55,929 bases of DNA from Microvirga aerilata (GTDB lineage: Bacteria; Pseudomonadota; Alphaproteobacteria; Rhizobiales; Beijerinckiaceae): the NCBI RefSeq assembly GCF_016743775.1, contig NZ_JAEQMY010000032.1, positions 1-55,929 of the forward strand. The letters are read 5' to 3'. The first letter of the stretch is position 1. Every line of letters starts with the position of its first letter. The position numbers were made by a program, and so were the translations under genes. Positions 33,833 to 42,789 of this stretch are shown here, in pieces. The notes below the pieces were generated by a model, which worked only from the letters and a program-made list of their open reading frames with translations, made no database searches and was not told the DNA's origin.

Positions 33833-34675
33833 GTGACGCCGGCTTTAACGAACGACACGCTGTCTTTCGCTTTTCTGAAGGAGAAGGCGCATCAGCTGCG
33901 CCGCAACATGCTGGTTCAGGCCGTCGGGAAGGGACAGGGCTATCTTGGCCAGGGGCTCGGGCTCGCAGAGTTCTTCTCTGTCCTCTACTTCCATGAGCTA
34001 AAGTACGATCCGCAAGATCCTCACGCAAAGAACCGTGACCGCTTCTACATGTCCACGGGCCATTACTCGATCGCGCTCTGGGCGGTGCTGGCGGAGATCG
34101 GATATATCCCCAAGGATATGCTGCCGACCTACGGAGCGGATGAGAGCCCACTTGAGATGAGCACCATCGAAGGCCGCGTTCCCGGCGTCGAGATGACGGG
34201 CGGCTCCCTCGGCCATGGCCTTGGCATCGCGGTCGGGGCAGCTTTGGGCCTGCGGCTCAAGGGCAGCCAGTCGCGAGTTTTCGTGGAAACCTCCGACGGC
34301 GAACTGCAGGAAGGCTCGACCTGGGAGGCCGCCACCGCCGCCGCCGCCTTCAAGTGCGACAACCTCGTGGCCTTCCTCGACTGCAACGGCATCCAGGCGG
34401 ACGGCATGCTCGTGGTCCCCATCGAGCCCGTGGCCGACAAGTGGCGCGCCTTCGGCTGGGACGTGTTCGAGATCGACGGAAATTCTCTCGAGCAGCTCGT
34501 CGGCGCGATGCAATGGGCCCGCGCCACCCGGGGAAAGCCCAAGATGGTTGTGATGCGCACCAAGCCCGGCAAGGGCATCGCGCGGCTTGAGGCCCGCGAG
34601 CAGGCGCACTTCATTCGCGTTGATGCGGATGAATGGGACCTCATCTCTCGTGAATTGGAGCAGGAAAATGCCTAA
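33833..34675 (+). CDS. Split transketolase, N-terminal (TPP-binding) subunit, pair 1
   Basis: 280 residues, corresponding to the first half of full-length transketolase. TPP/metal site SDGELQEGSTWEA near 160 and the matching asparagine in LDCNGIQADG near 185; STGHYSIALWAVLAE near 65 and GSLGHGLGIAVG near 123 are transketolase motifs. The first residue of the usual GDGE motif is serine, as in pair 2. GTG start with GGGAG upstream. It forms an enzyme with the next gene, which it overlaps by 8 bp. The substrate is a ketose or ketose phosphate, not determined. Confidence 0.88.
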   Translation: MTPALTNDTLSFAFLKEKAHQLRRNMLVQAVGKGQGYLGQGLGLAEFFSVLYFHELKYDPQDPHAKNRDRFYMSTGHYSIALWAVLAEIGYIPKDMLPTYGADESPLEMSTIEGRVPGVEMTGGSLGHGLGIAVGAALGLRLKGSQSRVFVETSDGELQEGSTWEAATAAAAFKCDNLVAFLDCNGIQADGMLVVPIEPVADKWRAFGWDVFEIDGNSLEQLVGAMQWARATRGKPKMVVMRTKPGKGIARLEAREQAHFIRVDADEWDLISRELEQENA

Positions 34676-35666
34676 GGGCCAAACGCTGGGAATGGGTGAA
34701 CTCGAAACCGTCGAGAACCGCCCTTTCGAAACCGCTCCGTTCGCCAAGGGCGCCATCGCGGCGAATGAAAAGCGCGACGACATCGTGGTGCTGACGGCGG
34801 ACCTGGGCAAATATACGGATGTCTACCCGTTCCGGGACCGCTTCCCCGACCGGTTCTACAATGTGGGCATGGCCGAGCAGGCGCTGGTAACGGTGGCGGC
34901 CGGTCTCTCCCGCACCGGCTGGACCGCCTATTGCACTACCTATGGGGCGTTCGCGACGCGCCGCGCCCATGACTTCCTGGCCATCGCCTGCGCGCATGGC
35001 GGGGCGAACGTCAAGATGTTCGCCGGAAATCCCGGCCTGACCACGGGTTATGGCGGTACGCACCAGGCTATCGAGGATCTTGCACTCATGCGCGCGGTGC
35101 CTGACATGACCGTGATCGACCCGTGCGACGCGACCGAGATGCGCCAGATCGCCGAACAGGCAGGCGAGATCGACGGCACGGTCTATTGCCGGCTCCTGCG
35201 CGGCAACGTACCGGTGGTGTTCGATCCGGCCACCTACAAGTTCGAACTCGGCAAGGCCAAGCGCTTCGGCGACGGAGCCGATATCGGCTTCATCTCCACC
35301 GGTTTCATGACGGAACGCTGCCTGGACGCCGCCCGCGACCTCGCCCGCATGGGAGTGAAAGCCTCGGTGCTGCATTGCGCCACGATCAAGCCATTCGACC
35401 GGGATGGGGTGGCGGAGTTCGCCGCATCGGTCGACAAGGTGGTGACCGCCGAAAACCACGTGCTCATCGGTGGCCTCACCTCGGTGGTGCTGGATGCGCT
35501 CCAGGAGGCCTCCATCCTGAAGCCGATGCTCAAGATCGGCATTCCGGACCGCTTCATCGAGTGCGGCTCCATCCCCTATCTGCAGAACAAGTACGGCCTC
35601 ACGGCTGAGCGGGTTCGGGACTCAGTGGCCGATTGGCTGGGCGTGCGGGCAGAGGCAGCGGAGTGA
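34668..35666 (+). CDS. Split transketolase, C-terminal (pyrimidine) subunit, pair 1
   Basis: 332 residues. The pyrimidine domain has the TPP-activating glutamate in NVGMAEQ near 65, AYCTTYGAFATRRAHDF near 88 and NPGLTTGYGGTHQAIEDLALMR near 117. The C-terminal domain starts near 200. The ATG at 34668 lies inside the end of the N-subunit gene, giving translational coupling for a 1:1 complex. Confidence 0.88.
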   Translation: MPKGQTLGMGELETVENRPFETAPFAKGAIAANEKRDDIVVLTADLGKYTDVYPFRDRFPDRFYNVGMAEQALVTVAAGLSRTGWTAYCTTYGAFATRRAHDFLAIACAHGGANVKMFAGNPGLTTGYGGTHQAIEDLALMRAVPDMTVIDPCDATEMRQIAEQAGEIDGTVYCRLLRGNVPVVFDPATYKFELGKAKRFGDGADIGFISTGFMTERCLDAARDLARMGVKASVLHCATIKPFDRDGVAEFAASVDKVVTAENHVLIGGLTSVVLDALQEASILKPMLKIGIPDRFIECGSIPYLQNKYGLTAERVRDSVADWLGVRAEAAE

Positions 35667-36778
35667 TGACCATGCGCGACCTGAAGGTTTTCGGCTCACC
35701 CGGTCTGTATGTGCAAGGCCCCGGAGCCATCCAGGAACTTGGCCAGCTGATCGCAGGCATCGGCGAGCGAGCGCTGCTGGTCTCGGACGAGATGGTCTGC
35801 AACCTGCTCGTCCCGAAAGTCGAGCCGGTTCTGGCTGCTGCGGGCGTCGAGTTCGCCTGGGTGGGCTTCACCGGAGATGTGACGCCCGCGAACGTGGAGC
35901 GGATGACGGACGAGAAGCGCGACTTCGCGCCCGACGTGGTCATCGCCGCGGGTGGCGGCAAGGGCATGGATGCGGGCAAGGCCGTATGCCGAGCGTTCGG
36001 CGCACGGCTGGTCAGCCTGCCGACGGCGGCCTCCAACGATGGTCCCACGAGCCGCAACTTCGTGTTCTACGACGATAACCACAAGCTGCTCTCCGTGGAG
36101 AAGCTCGCCCGCAACCCAGACCTGGTGCTGGTGGATACCTCCATCATCATCAATGCGCCCCCTGCCCTGCTCGTGTCTGGGATCGGCGACGCTTTGGTCA
36201 AGCGCTTCGAGGCGGCGCAGTGCGTGGCGGCGAACGGGCCTAACATGTTCGGCGGACGAGCCACCCTCACGTCCCCGTTCCTGGCCGAGATGTGCGACCG
36301 CGTCCTGCGCGAGAACTCCGTCGCGGCGCTCGCGGCCGTGCGCACACGCACGCCGGATGAATCCTTCGAGAAGATCATCGAGGCCTGCTTCCTCCTGTCC
36401 GGCCTCGGCTTCGAGGGCTCCGGCCTTTCCATCGCCCACGCCATGACCCGCGGGCTCAGCGCCGTACCGCAGACCGCCGCCGCGCTCCACGGCTATCAGG
36501 TGGCCTACGCGCTGCTCGTGCAGTTTGTGCTCGAGCGCAGGGGCGACGACTTCATGCGGGAGCAGTTCGCCTTCTACCGGCAGGTCGGGCTTCCCATCAG
36601 CCTCGGCGATCTCGGCCTCACATCCGCGAGCCCGCAGGACCTGGAGACCATCGCCACTCTCACGCACCGCGCGCCACACACGAGCAACTTCGAGCGCGAA
36701 CTGATCCCGGACGATCTCGTCGAGGCCATGAAGCGCCTTGAAGCGATCAGCGCCGACTACCCGGCCCGCGCCGCATAA
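35666..36778 (+). CDS. Glycerol dehydrogenase-like (GldA/iron-containing ADH family) enzyme
   Basis: 370 residues. NAD-binding GGGKGMDAGK near 92, PTAASNDGPTS near 115, and metal ligands in GIGDALVKRFEA (Asp), IAHAMTRGL (His) and LHGYQVAY (His), the GldA arrangement. It should interconvert glycerol-type polyols and dihydroxyacetone-type ketones. The ATG overlaps the transketolase C-subunit stop by one base. A dihydroxyacetone- or glycolaldehyde-linked product of the transketolase would fit. A glycerol-1-phosphate dehydrogenase is less likely because the SHDG motif is absent. Confidence 0.85.
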   Translation: MTMRDLKVFGSPGLYVQGPGAIQELGQLIAGIGERALLVSDEMVCNLLVPKVEPVLAAAGVEFAWVGFTGDVTPANVERMTDEKRDFAPDVVIAAGGGKGMDAGKAVCRAFGARLVSLPTAASNDGPTSRNFVFYDDNHKLLSVEKLARNPDLVLVDTSIIINAPPALLVSGIGDALVKRFEAAQCVAANGPNMFGGRATLTSPFLAEMCDRVLRENSVAALAAVRTRTPDESFEKIIEACFLLSGLGFEGSGLSIAHAMTRGLSAVPQTAAALHGYQVAYALLVQFVLERRGDDFMREQFAFYRQVGLPISLGDLGLTSASPQDLETIATLTHRAPHTSNFERELIPDDLVEAMKRLEAISADYPARAA

Positions 36779-36804
36779 CGAAAGCCGTTTCAAAGGTTGA
36801 TTTC

Positions 36805-37350
36805 ATGAATGTCGTGGATCTCGCATTGCAGAGGGAGTCGGATGAGCAGGCTCGCCTGCCCTATCGCCACCCGCAGCCGAAGGAGTCTCCGCCCGAGCTG
36901 GTGATCTCGAGCGTTATTCCGGAGGACGAGCGCCTGTGGGTGCCGCAGCAGACCAATGTCTGGATGCGGCCCCTGCTGCTCTGCGCCAGTCGCGGCTACT
37001 GGATGAACCTGCTGCGGGTGAGAAAGTCCGGCGTGCTCTCGCGCCACCGTCACCCGCAGCCGGTTCACGCCTATGTGCTGAAAGGAAGCTGGCGTTACCT
37101 GGAGCACGACTGGGTCGCCCAGGAAGGCGGCTATGTCTATGAAGCTCCGGGCGAGACGCATACGCTGGTTGTCGACGAGCATGTGGAAGAGATGATCACG
37201 CTCTTCCAGGTGAACGGTGCCATGATCTACGTTGACCCGGACGGCAACACCCTCGGCCATGAGGATGTCTTCACCAAGATCGACCTGTGCCGCCGGCACT
37301 ATGCCTCGGTGGGCTTGGGAGAAGAGTTCGTCGACCAGTTCATCCGGTAG
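36805..37350 (+). CDS. Cupin-domain protein, 2,4'-dihydroxyacetophenone dioxygenase-like
   Basis: 181 residues with a single cupin barrel: metal ligands in LSRHRHPQPVHAYVLKG near 72-88 and the later histidine in APGETHTL near 115. The sequence style matches the DAD/ChrR-like cupins, which cleave a C-C bond next to a ketone with O2. In this operon a dioxygenase or an isomerase acting on a keto-sugar are both possible. Confidence 0.75.
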   Translation: MNVVDLALQRESDEQARLPYRHPQPKESPPELVISSVIPEDERLWVPQQTNVWMRPLLLCASRGYWMNLLRVRKSGVLSRHRHPQPVHAYVLKGSWRYLEHDWVAQEGGYVYEAPGETHTLVVDEHVEEMITLFQVNGAMIYVDPDGNTLGHEDVFTKIDLCRRHYASVGLGEEFVDQFIR

Positions 37351-37355
37351 CGCCG

Positions 37356-37799
37356 ATGAAAGCCACCCTGTCTGCAGAGCCCCGGCTGATCGAGGCCGGG
37401 TTCTTTCACTCCTGGCAGGATGCGGTGGTCCGCCATGCGGACCTCGACCCCAACCATCATGTGACGAACAGCGTCATCTGCTCCTGGTTCGACGACGGAC
37501 GCTATGCCCTCCTTGTCCGCGTCCTGAGACCTCTTCTGGACCCGGCCGAAGTGCTCGCGCTGGCGAATGTCGCCATCGACTTCCATGCGGAAATCCGCTT
37601 TGGCGAGGTTCCAAGGATCGGCACCGCGATCCTGAGGCTCGGGAGCAGTTCCATAGCCATGGGCCAGGGCATCTTCGTGGGGGACCGCTGCGCCGCCACG
37701 GCCACGTCCGTGACGGTCGTGGCCGGTGGGCCGGAGCGGCGCGCCCGCGCCCTGACGGAAAACGAGCGCGCGGCGCTGACCCCTTATTTCGGCCGCTGA
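37356..37799 (+). CDS. Acyl-CoA thioesterase, 4HBT hotdog family
   Basis: 147-residue hotdog protein. The catalytic helix start DLDPNHHVTNSVICSWFDDGR (D-x-D-x-N-x-H-V-N pattern) near 28-48 is the 4HBT signature. The ATG at 37356 is 5 bp after the cupin stop. Last gene of the rightward operon, only 8 bp from the convergent transketolase gene, with no room for a terminator between the two stop codons. Why a thioesterase belongs in a sugar operon is unclear. Confidence 0.82.
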   Translation: MKATLSAEPRLIEAGFFHSWQDAVVRHADLDPNHHVTNSVICSWFDDGRYALLVRVLRPLLDPAEVLALANVAIDFHAEIRFGEVPRIGTAILRLGSSSIAMGQGIFVGDRCAATATSVTVVAGGPERRARALTENERAALTPYFGR

Positions 37800-37807
37800 C
37801 TCTCGTT

Positions 37808-38794
37808 TCAGCGGCCCTCCACGATGGCGCGCATGAAGTGCGGCAGGTCGACCTGGTACTTTGCCTCAAGATACTCCTGAGAGCCGCATTCGAAAAAGCT
37901 GTCCGCTAGGCCGATCTTGATGAGTGGCTTCATGATGCCCGCCTCGTACAGCGCCTCCACCACGAGAGTCGCGAGGCCGCCGGTGGTCTTGTGGTTTTCC
38001 GCCACGATCAGCCGGTCGAAGCGCTGGGCGAAGGACAGCACCGTTTCCTTGTCGAAGGGCTTGATTGTGGACACATGGAGCACTGCCGCATCGACTCCCT
38101 GCCCGGCGGCGGCGTCCGCCGCATCGCGCGCCCGAGCCGACATGTAGCCCGTGGAGATGACGCCCACGTCCCGGCCCTCCCGGATAACCTTGGCCTTGCC
38201 TACCTCGAACTGGTAGTCCGATCCCAGCTCCACGGGCACCTTGCCGCGCAGGCTGCGCACGTAGACCGTTCCGGGAATATCGGCCACCGCGCGAACCACC
38301 TGCTTCAGCTCGGTGGCGTCGCAAGGATCGATGATCGTCAGATCCGCGATGCCGCGCATCATGTTGATGTCCTCGGTCGCCTGATGGGTCGCTCCATAGC
38401 CGTTCACCAGCCCGGGCATTCCGGCGAAGATCTTCACGTTGGCCATGGAGTGGGCGCAGGCAATGGACACGAAGTCGTAGGCCCGCCGGGTGATGAAGAC
38501 CGAGTAGGTGGTGCAATAGGCGATCTTGCCGGCCTTCGACATGCCCGCCGCGATCATGATCAGATTCTGCTCGGCCATTCCCACGTTGAAGAAGCGGTTG
38601 GGATGCGCATCGCGGAACGGAAGGATATCGCTGTAGCGACCCATGTCGGCGGTCAGTCCCACGATCTCGGGCCGCTCGTGGGCGAGCTCCGCCAGGGTGC
38701 GGCCGAACGGAGCGATTTCCGTGACCTTGCCCTCCACGTCGATCAGTTCACCCATGCCGCGGGTGCGGCCGACGGCCTGCAGAGCTTCAGACAT
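37808..38794 (-). CDS. Split transketolase, C-terminal subunit, pair 2
   Basis: 328 residues, a clear paralogue of the 34668-35666 protein: NVGMAEQ with the catalytic glutamate near 72, AYCTTYSVFITRRAYDF near 92, NGYGATHQATEDINMMR near 127 and TIIDPCDATELKQ. It overlaps its N-subunit gene by 8 bp, the same coupling as pair 1. Last gene of the leftward sugar operon, tail-to-tail with the rightward operon. Confidence 0.88.
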   Translation of the reverse strand: MSEALQAVGRTRGMGELIDVEGKVTEIAPFGRTLAELAHERPEIVGLTADMGRYSDILPFRDAHPNRFFNVGMAEQNLIMIAAGMSKAGKIAYCTTYSVFITRRAYDFVSIACAHSMANVKIFAGMPGLVNGYGATHQATEDINMMRGIADLTIIDPCDATELKQVVRAVADIPGTVYVRSLRGKVPVELGSDYQFEVGKAKVIREGRDVGVISTGYMSARARDAADAAAGQGVDAAVLHVSTIKPFDKETVLSFAQRFDRLIVAENHKTTGGLATLVVEALYEAGIMKPLIKIGLADSFFECGSQEYLEAKYQVDLPHFMRAIVEGR

Positions 38795-39629
38795 TTTCCT
38801 TCTCCAGTTCAGCCTTGAGGGAATCCCATTCGCTGTTGTCGACGCGCACGAAATGGGCGCGCTCGCGAGCCATGAGGGTCGGCACGCCGAATCCTGGGGT
38901 GGTGCGCATCACGATGGCCTTCGGGCGCCCGTCCTGCTTGCGGGCATTCGCCAGCGCCGACACGAGCGCCTCCATGTCGTTGCCGTTGACCTCGACCGTG
39001 TCCCATCCGAAGGCTGTGAACTTGTCGGCCACGGGGTCGATCTTCACCGTGACAGGGCCGTCGGCCTGGATGCCGTTGCAATCGATCAGCCCCACGAGGT
39101 TGTCGCACTTGAAGGTCGCCGCCCCCATGGCGGCCTCCCAGGTCGAGCCTTCCTGCAGTTCGCCATCAGAGAACTCGCAGAACACCCGGGCGGGCGAGCC
39201 ATCCACCTTCAGGGCCATGGCCATGCCGACCGCCTGGCCCAAGCCGTGCCCAAGGGATCCGCCGACGATCTCTACGCCGGGAATGTCGTCGAAGGTGCTC
39301 ATGGGCAGCCGTGAGCCGTTCAGCCCGTAGGTGGGCAGCTCCGTCTCGTCGAGATATCCGGCCTCGGCCAGAACCGCATACATGGCGATCGAGTAATGTC
39401 CGGTGGAAAGCAGGAATCGGTCCCGGTCCTGCCATCGGGGATCGGCCGGGTCGTAGCGCAGTTCATGAAAGTAGAGAGCCGCAAGACAATCGGCCATGCC
39501 AAGACCTTGGGCGATGTAGCCCTCGCCCTTTCCGCTTGCCATGTTGAGCATCTTGCGCCGCAGGCTGAGCGCACGACCTTTCAGCGCCCTGATGTCCGGG
39601 TTCTCTGGGGGATGATTCAATGTGGACAT
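38787..39629 (-). CDS. Split transketolase, N-terminal subunit, pair 2
   Basis: 280 residues, the same length as its pair 1 homologue. SDGELQEGSTWEA and LIDCNGIQADG form the TPP/metal site; STGHYSIAMYAVLAE and GGSLGHGLGQAVG are conserved. The two pairs share unusual features (S in SDGE, DCNGIQADG), so they arose by duplication within this subfamily and not from the housekeeping transketolase. Divergence elsewhere suggests different substrates. Confidence 0.88.
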   Translation of the reverse strand: MSTLNHPPENPDIRALKGRALSLRRKMLNMASGKGEGYIAQGLGMADCLAALYFHELRYDPADPRWQDRDRFLLSTGHYSIAMYAVLAEAGYLDETELPTYGLNGSRLPMSTFDDIPGVEIVGGSLGHGLGQAVGMAMALKVDGSPARVFCEFSDGELQEGSTWEAAMGAATFKCDNLVGLIDCNGIQADGPVTVKIDPVADKFTAFGWDTVEVNGNDMEALVSALANARKQDGRPKAIVMRTTPGFGVPTLMARERAHFVRVDNSEWDSLKAELEKENV

Positions 39630-39656
39630 GGATGAACTCCAGACAGAACGTTCGGC

Positions 39657-40565
39657 TTAAAAGACCGGCAGGCCTTGCCGTGCCCAAGGCATCGACACGA
39701 GACAGCCGGTGCTCGAGAGGGTGATATAGGCGGTGCGGTGAGCCTCCCCGCCGAAGCAGATGTTGGTGGTGTAGGGATCGGGCAAATCGATCCGCTCCAC
39801 CAACTCGCCTGAGGGCGACACCACGTTGATGCCACCGAACCGAAGGGTTGCGATGCCGATATTGCCGCTTGCCTCGACGGCGAGGGAATCGTAGCGGTGG
39901 AATCCGGACAGTCCCGCCACCAAATCGCCGCCCGTCGGCGATGGCCAGTCGGGCCGGGTCAAACGCCCCGGCTCCAGGATACGGTAACCCCAGAGACGAC
40001 CGGACGATGTTTCCGCGACGTACAGGGTCTTTCCGCCCGGCGAGAGCCCGATGCCGTTAGGACCGATGAGCGGAAAGGCCACCTCGGCGATGTGGCTGCC
40101 ATCCGCCTTCGCATAGAAGACCGCGCCGAACTCCAGTTGCCGTTCCTGCCGGTGGCCATGATCGGTAAAGTAAAATCCACCGTGGGCGTCGAAAACCAGG
40201 TCGTTGGGAGCCGACAGGCCAATGTCCCCGCAACGGTCGTACAGGGTCTCGACTCTGCCGGTCTCCGGATGTACCCGCTGAATGCGCCCGCCGGCATTGT
40301 CCCCAGCACGCCCCACCGGCCTCAGGCCCGAACTTCGGTTCCAGCTGAACCCTCCGTTGTTGCAGACATAGAGAAAGCCGTCCGGTCCGCGCGCCGCGCC
40401 GTTCGGGCCGCCACCCGTGTCGGCAAGACGCGTTGCCTTCCCTGCCCTGTCGATGAGCGTCAGACAGCCGCGCGCAATCTCCGTGACCACAAGGCTGCCG
40501 TCGGGCATCACGACTGGACCTTCCGGAAAAGCGAGCCCTTCCGCTAGAACCGTAAAGCCGCTCAT
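39657..40565 (-). CDS. SMP-30/gluconolactonase family protein
   Basis: 302 residues. Beta-propeller lactonase with a metal-binding glutamate in GLAFPEGPVV near 14, PNDLVFDAHGGFYFTD near 130-145, and PNGIGLSPGGKTLYVAET near 180. It hydrolyses sugar lactones to acids. The ATG overlaps the HAD gene stop (ATGA). Its presence implies that a lactone, and thus a dehydrogenase acting on the pyranose/furanose form, exists in the pathway. Confidence 0.86.
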   Translation of the reverse strand: MSGFTVLAEGLAFPEGPVVMPDGSLVVTEIARGCLTLIDRAGKATRLADTGGGPNGAARGPDGFLYVCNNGGFSWNRSSGLRPVGRAGDNAGGRIQRVHPETGRVETLYDRCGDIGLSAPNDLVFDAHGGFYFTDHGHRQERQLEFGAVFYAKADGSHIAEVAFPLIGPNGIGLSPGGKTLYVAETSSGRLWGYRILEPGRLTRPDWPSPTGGDLVAGLSGFHRYDSLAVEASGNIGIATLRFGGINVVSPSGELVERIDLPDPYTTNICFGGEAHRTAYITLSSTGCLVSMPWARQGLPVF

Positions 40566-41239
40566 GATGCGGCCTTCCGTGCGGCCGGCAGCCCAAGGAT
40601 GCGGCCCAAGTCCTCGATGCTGTCGGCGAGAGCGCCGGGATTGTAGGTTTCCAGAACCTCCCGGTCGTAGAATCCATAGCTGACCGCAATCGCCTCCATG
40701 CCGCAGGCGCGAGCCGCCAGAATGTCCTGGGGCCCGTCGCCGACATAGACAGATTCCTCGGGCTTGGCCCCTGCCCGCTTGAGTCCGAGCAGGATCGGCG
40801 CCGGATGGGGCTTGCGCTCCACCGTGTCCTCCGCCGTCACGACGGCTGCGAAACTTCCGGGCTGGATGCCTGCGACCGAGAGATCGATAAGGGTGCGTTC
40901 CAGTCCCTTGTTGGTGACGACGCTCGGCTTGCGCCCGTTTGCGCCAAGCTTCCCGATGAGTTCGGCGACGCCCGCGAAAACCTTGATGTGATCGACGCAC
41001 CGCGGATAGGTGTTGTGATAGGCGAGATAAAGCTCTTCCGCCCTGCCGGGGGCCACCACCGAGAAAACCTCCCTCGGGCGCATGGCGAAAAGCTCGCGCG
41101 CATCGATCGACTCAGGCGGAAAGCTCGCGTCAAGGCATTCCCGGAACACGCGGCGATAGCACTCCATCACGGCGCCGCGGGTGTCGACCAGGGTGCCGTC
41201 CAGATCGAAGAGGACGTGAGTGTGCAACATCTCTTTCAT
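40562..41239 (-). CDS. HAD-superfamily phosphatase, phosphoglycolate phosphatase-like
   Basis: 225 residues. HAD motif I FDLDGTLVDT near 11 with the nucleophile Asp, motif II VVTNKG near 107, motif III lysine in ERKPHPAP near 142 and motif IV VGDGPQDI near 166; a helical cap lies between I and II. Phosphoglycolate or a sugar phosphate is the likely substrate. It overlaps both neighbours by 4 bp. A 2-phosphoglycolate or phosphoglycolaldehyde by-product of transketolase chemistry would give it a purpose. Confidence 0.85.
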   Translation of the reverse strand: MKEMLHTHVLFDLDGTLVDTRGAVMECYRRVFRECLDASFPPESIDARELFAMRPREVFSVVAPGRAEELYLAYHNTYPRCVDHIKVFAGVAELIGKLGANGRKPSVVTNKGLERTLIDLSVAGIQPGSFAAVVTAEDTVERKPHPAPILLGLKRAGAKPEESVYVGDGPQDILAARACGMEAIAVSYGFYDREVLETYNPGALADSIEDLGRILGLPAARKAAS

Positions 41240-42789
41240 CGGGAATCCTGCTGTTCTTGAGCCTGAAGAAGCGCGGCGCGGTGTTTCCAGAGAGGAGCGA
41301 GATCCCGACCGAGATCGCGGAAGAGCGGGTAAGCCGCCCGGTAGCGTTCAGCGAGCGCAGGATCGGGCATGACCTCTTCGGCAACACGCACCATGCGCAC
41401 GGCGGCAGATGTGAGGTTGTCATGGATGCCGACCGCAGTCGCACCCAGCATGGCAACTCCCAGGGCTCCTGCTTCCTCGACTTCCGGCACCATCAACTCG
41501 CGATTCATGGCTGCCGCGCAGATCTCGCGCCACAGTTTGCTTCGCGCTCCGCCGCCGGTGATGCGGATCTCATTCACCGGCGCATCGAGGGCCGCGTAGC
41601 ATTCCACCATGGAGAGAGCGACGCCTTCCATGACCGCGCGCACCATCGTCATGGGCTGGGTGGCCATGTCGAGTCCGAAGATCGAGCCGCGGGCAGCAGG
41701 CTCATGCCGGGGCGCGGACATGCCCGAGGTGTTGAAATAGGGATGGATCAAAAGCCCATGCGACAGGGGCGGTACGGCGCGGGCATCCTGCTCGATCCGT
41801 TCGAAGATCGCATTCGCATTTCCATCACCTGCTGCTTCAGCCTGACAGAAGGCGGAGATGATCCAATCCAGGCAAAGCGAGCCCCCGCCCGTATTCGACA
41901 TCAGCCGCTGCCATCGTCCGCCAGGCATGAGAAACAGGAACCCGACATTCTCGGGCTCCATGATCGGACGGTCGACTGTCAGGTTGTTCATGAAGCTGGT
42001 GCCGATCACGGTGACGGCCTGGCCCGCCTCCAGCGCCCCGACGCCGACGGCGGCGGCCACCGCGTCTCCTGCTCCGGTCCCCACCGGCGTGCCCTCGGCA
42101 AGGCCCGTCTGCGCGGCAGCTTCCCTCGTAACCCGCCCGACGATATCGCCGATGGCGAGAACGCGCGGCAGGCAGCCCATGATTTCGGGCACCCCGGCGA
42201 GTTCTAGCAGTTCCGGCGAGACCTTGCGCCCGCGAATGTCGCACGGAAAGAACGACAGGTCGGACTCATCCATAGCGATCTCGCCTGTGAGCCGGTAGTT
42301 GATGTAGTCCTTGGCGCAGAAAACAGTCGAAATGCGCGCATAGCGCTCGGGCTCGTGCTGCTTGATGTAGGACAAGAGCACCAGGGGAAGGCCCGGGATC
42401 GGCGCATTGCCGCAGATCTGGTAAAGGCGCTTTGTGCGCCCGTCCTCATTCCACCCTTCCAGCATGAAGGCGGCTCGGGCGTCCGGCCAGGCAATGGCGC
42501 GCCCTACCGGCTTCCCCCCGGAGTCGAGCGCCCACAATCCACCCATGTGCCCGCTCACGCCGACGGCGGCGATCTCTGCGGGATTGACACTGGAAGCTTC
42601 AATGGCTTCACGAATGGCGAGCGCGACACCATCGAACGTGCCTTCCATGTCCTCCTCATGCCAGTCGGGCTTAGGACGATAGGAAGGCGTTTGCCGTCGC
42701 GCAGTGCCGAGCGCCTGACCGGTTTCGGCGTTTATGACCACCGCCTTGGTGGCTGTCGTGCCTTTATCGATGCCCAGAACGTAGCTCAT
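41236..42789 (-). CDS. FGGY-family carbohydrate kinase 1
   Basis: 517 residues. N-terminal phosphate motif GIDKGTTATKAVV (normally G-x-D-x-G-T), PDWHEED near 40, VGVSGHMGGLWALD near 80, and the C-terminal FGGY domain with GTGAGDAVAAAVGVGAL near 240 and ITGGGARSKLW near 405. Xylulokinase-like in outline but not a clear member of any named kinase. It overlaps the second kinase gene by 4 bp (ATGA). Confidence 0.86.
   Translation of the reverse strand: MSYVLGIDKGTTATKAVVINAETGQALGTARRQTPSYRPKPDWHEEDMEGTFDGVALAIREAIEASSVNPAEIAAVGVSGHMGGLWALDSGGKPVGRAIAWPDARAAFMLEGWNEDGRTKRLYQICGNAPIPGLPLVLLSYIKQHEPERYARISTVFCAKDYINYRLTGEIAMDESDLSFFPCDIRGRKVSPELLELAGVPEIMGCLPRVLAIGDIVGRVTREAAAQTGLAEGTPVGTGAGDAVAAAVGVGALEAGQAVTVIGTSFMNNLTVDRPIMEPENVGFLFLMPGGRWQRLMSNTGGGSLCLDWIISAFCQAEAAGDGNANAIFERIEQDARAVPPLSHGLLIHPYFNTSGMSAPRHEPAARGSIFGLDMATQPMTMVRAVMEGVALSMVECYAALDAPVNEIRITGGGARSKLWREICAAAMNRELMVPEVEEAGALGVAMLGATAVGIHDNLTSAAVRMVRVAEEVMPDPALAERYRAAYPLFRDLGRDLAPLWKHRAALLQAQEQQDSR

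Noticed and set aside
40566..41000. N-terminal extension of the SMP-30 frame.
   Set aside because: It is antisense-frame shadow of the HAD phosphatase gene; the lactonase begins at 40565 with an ATGA overlap.
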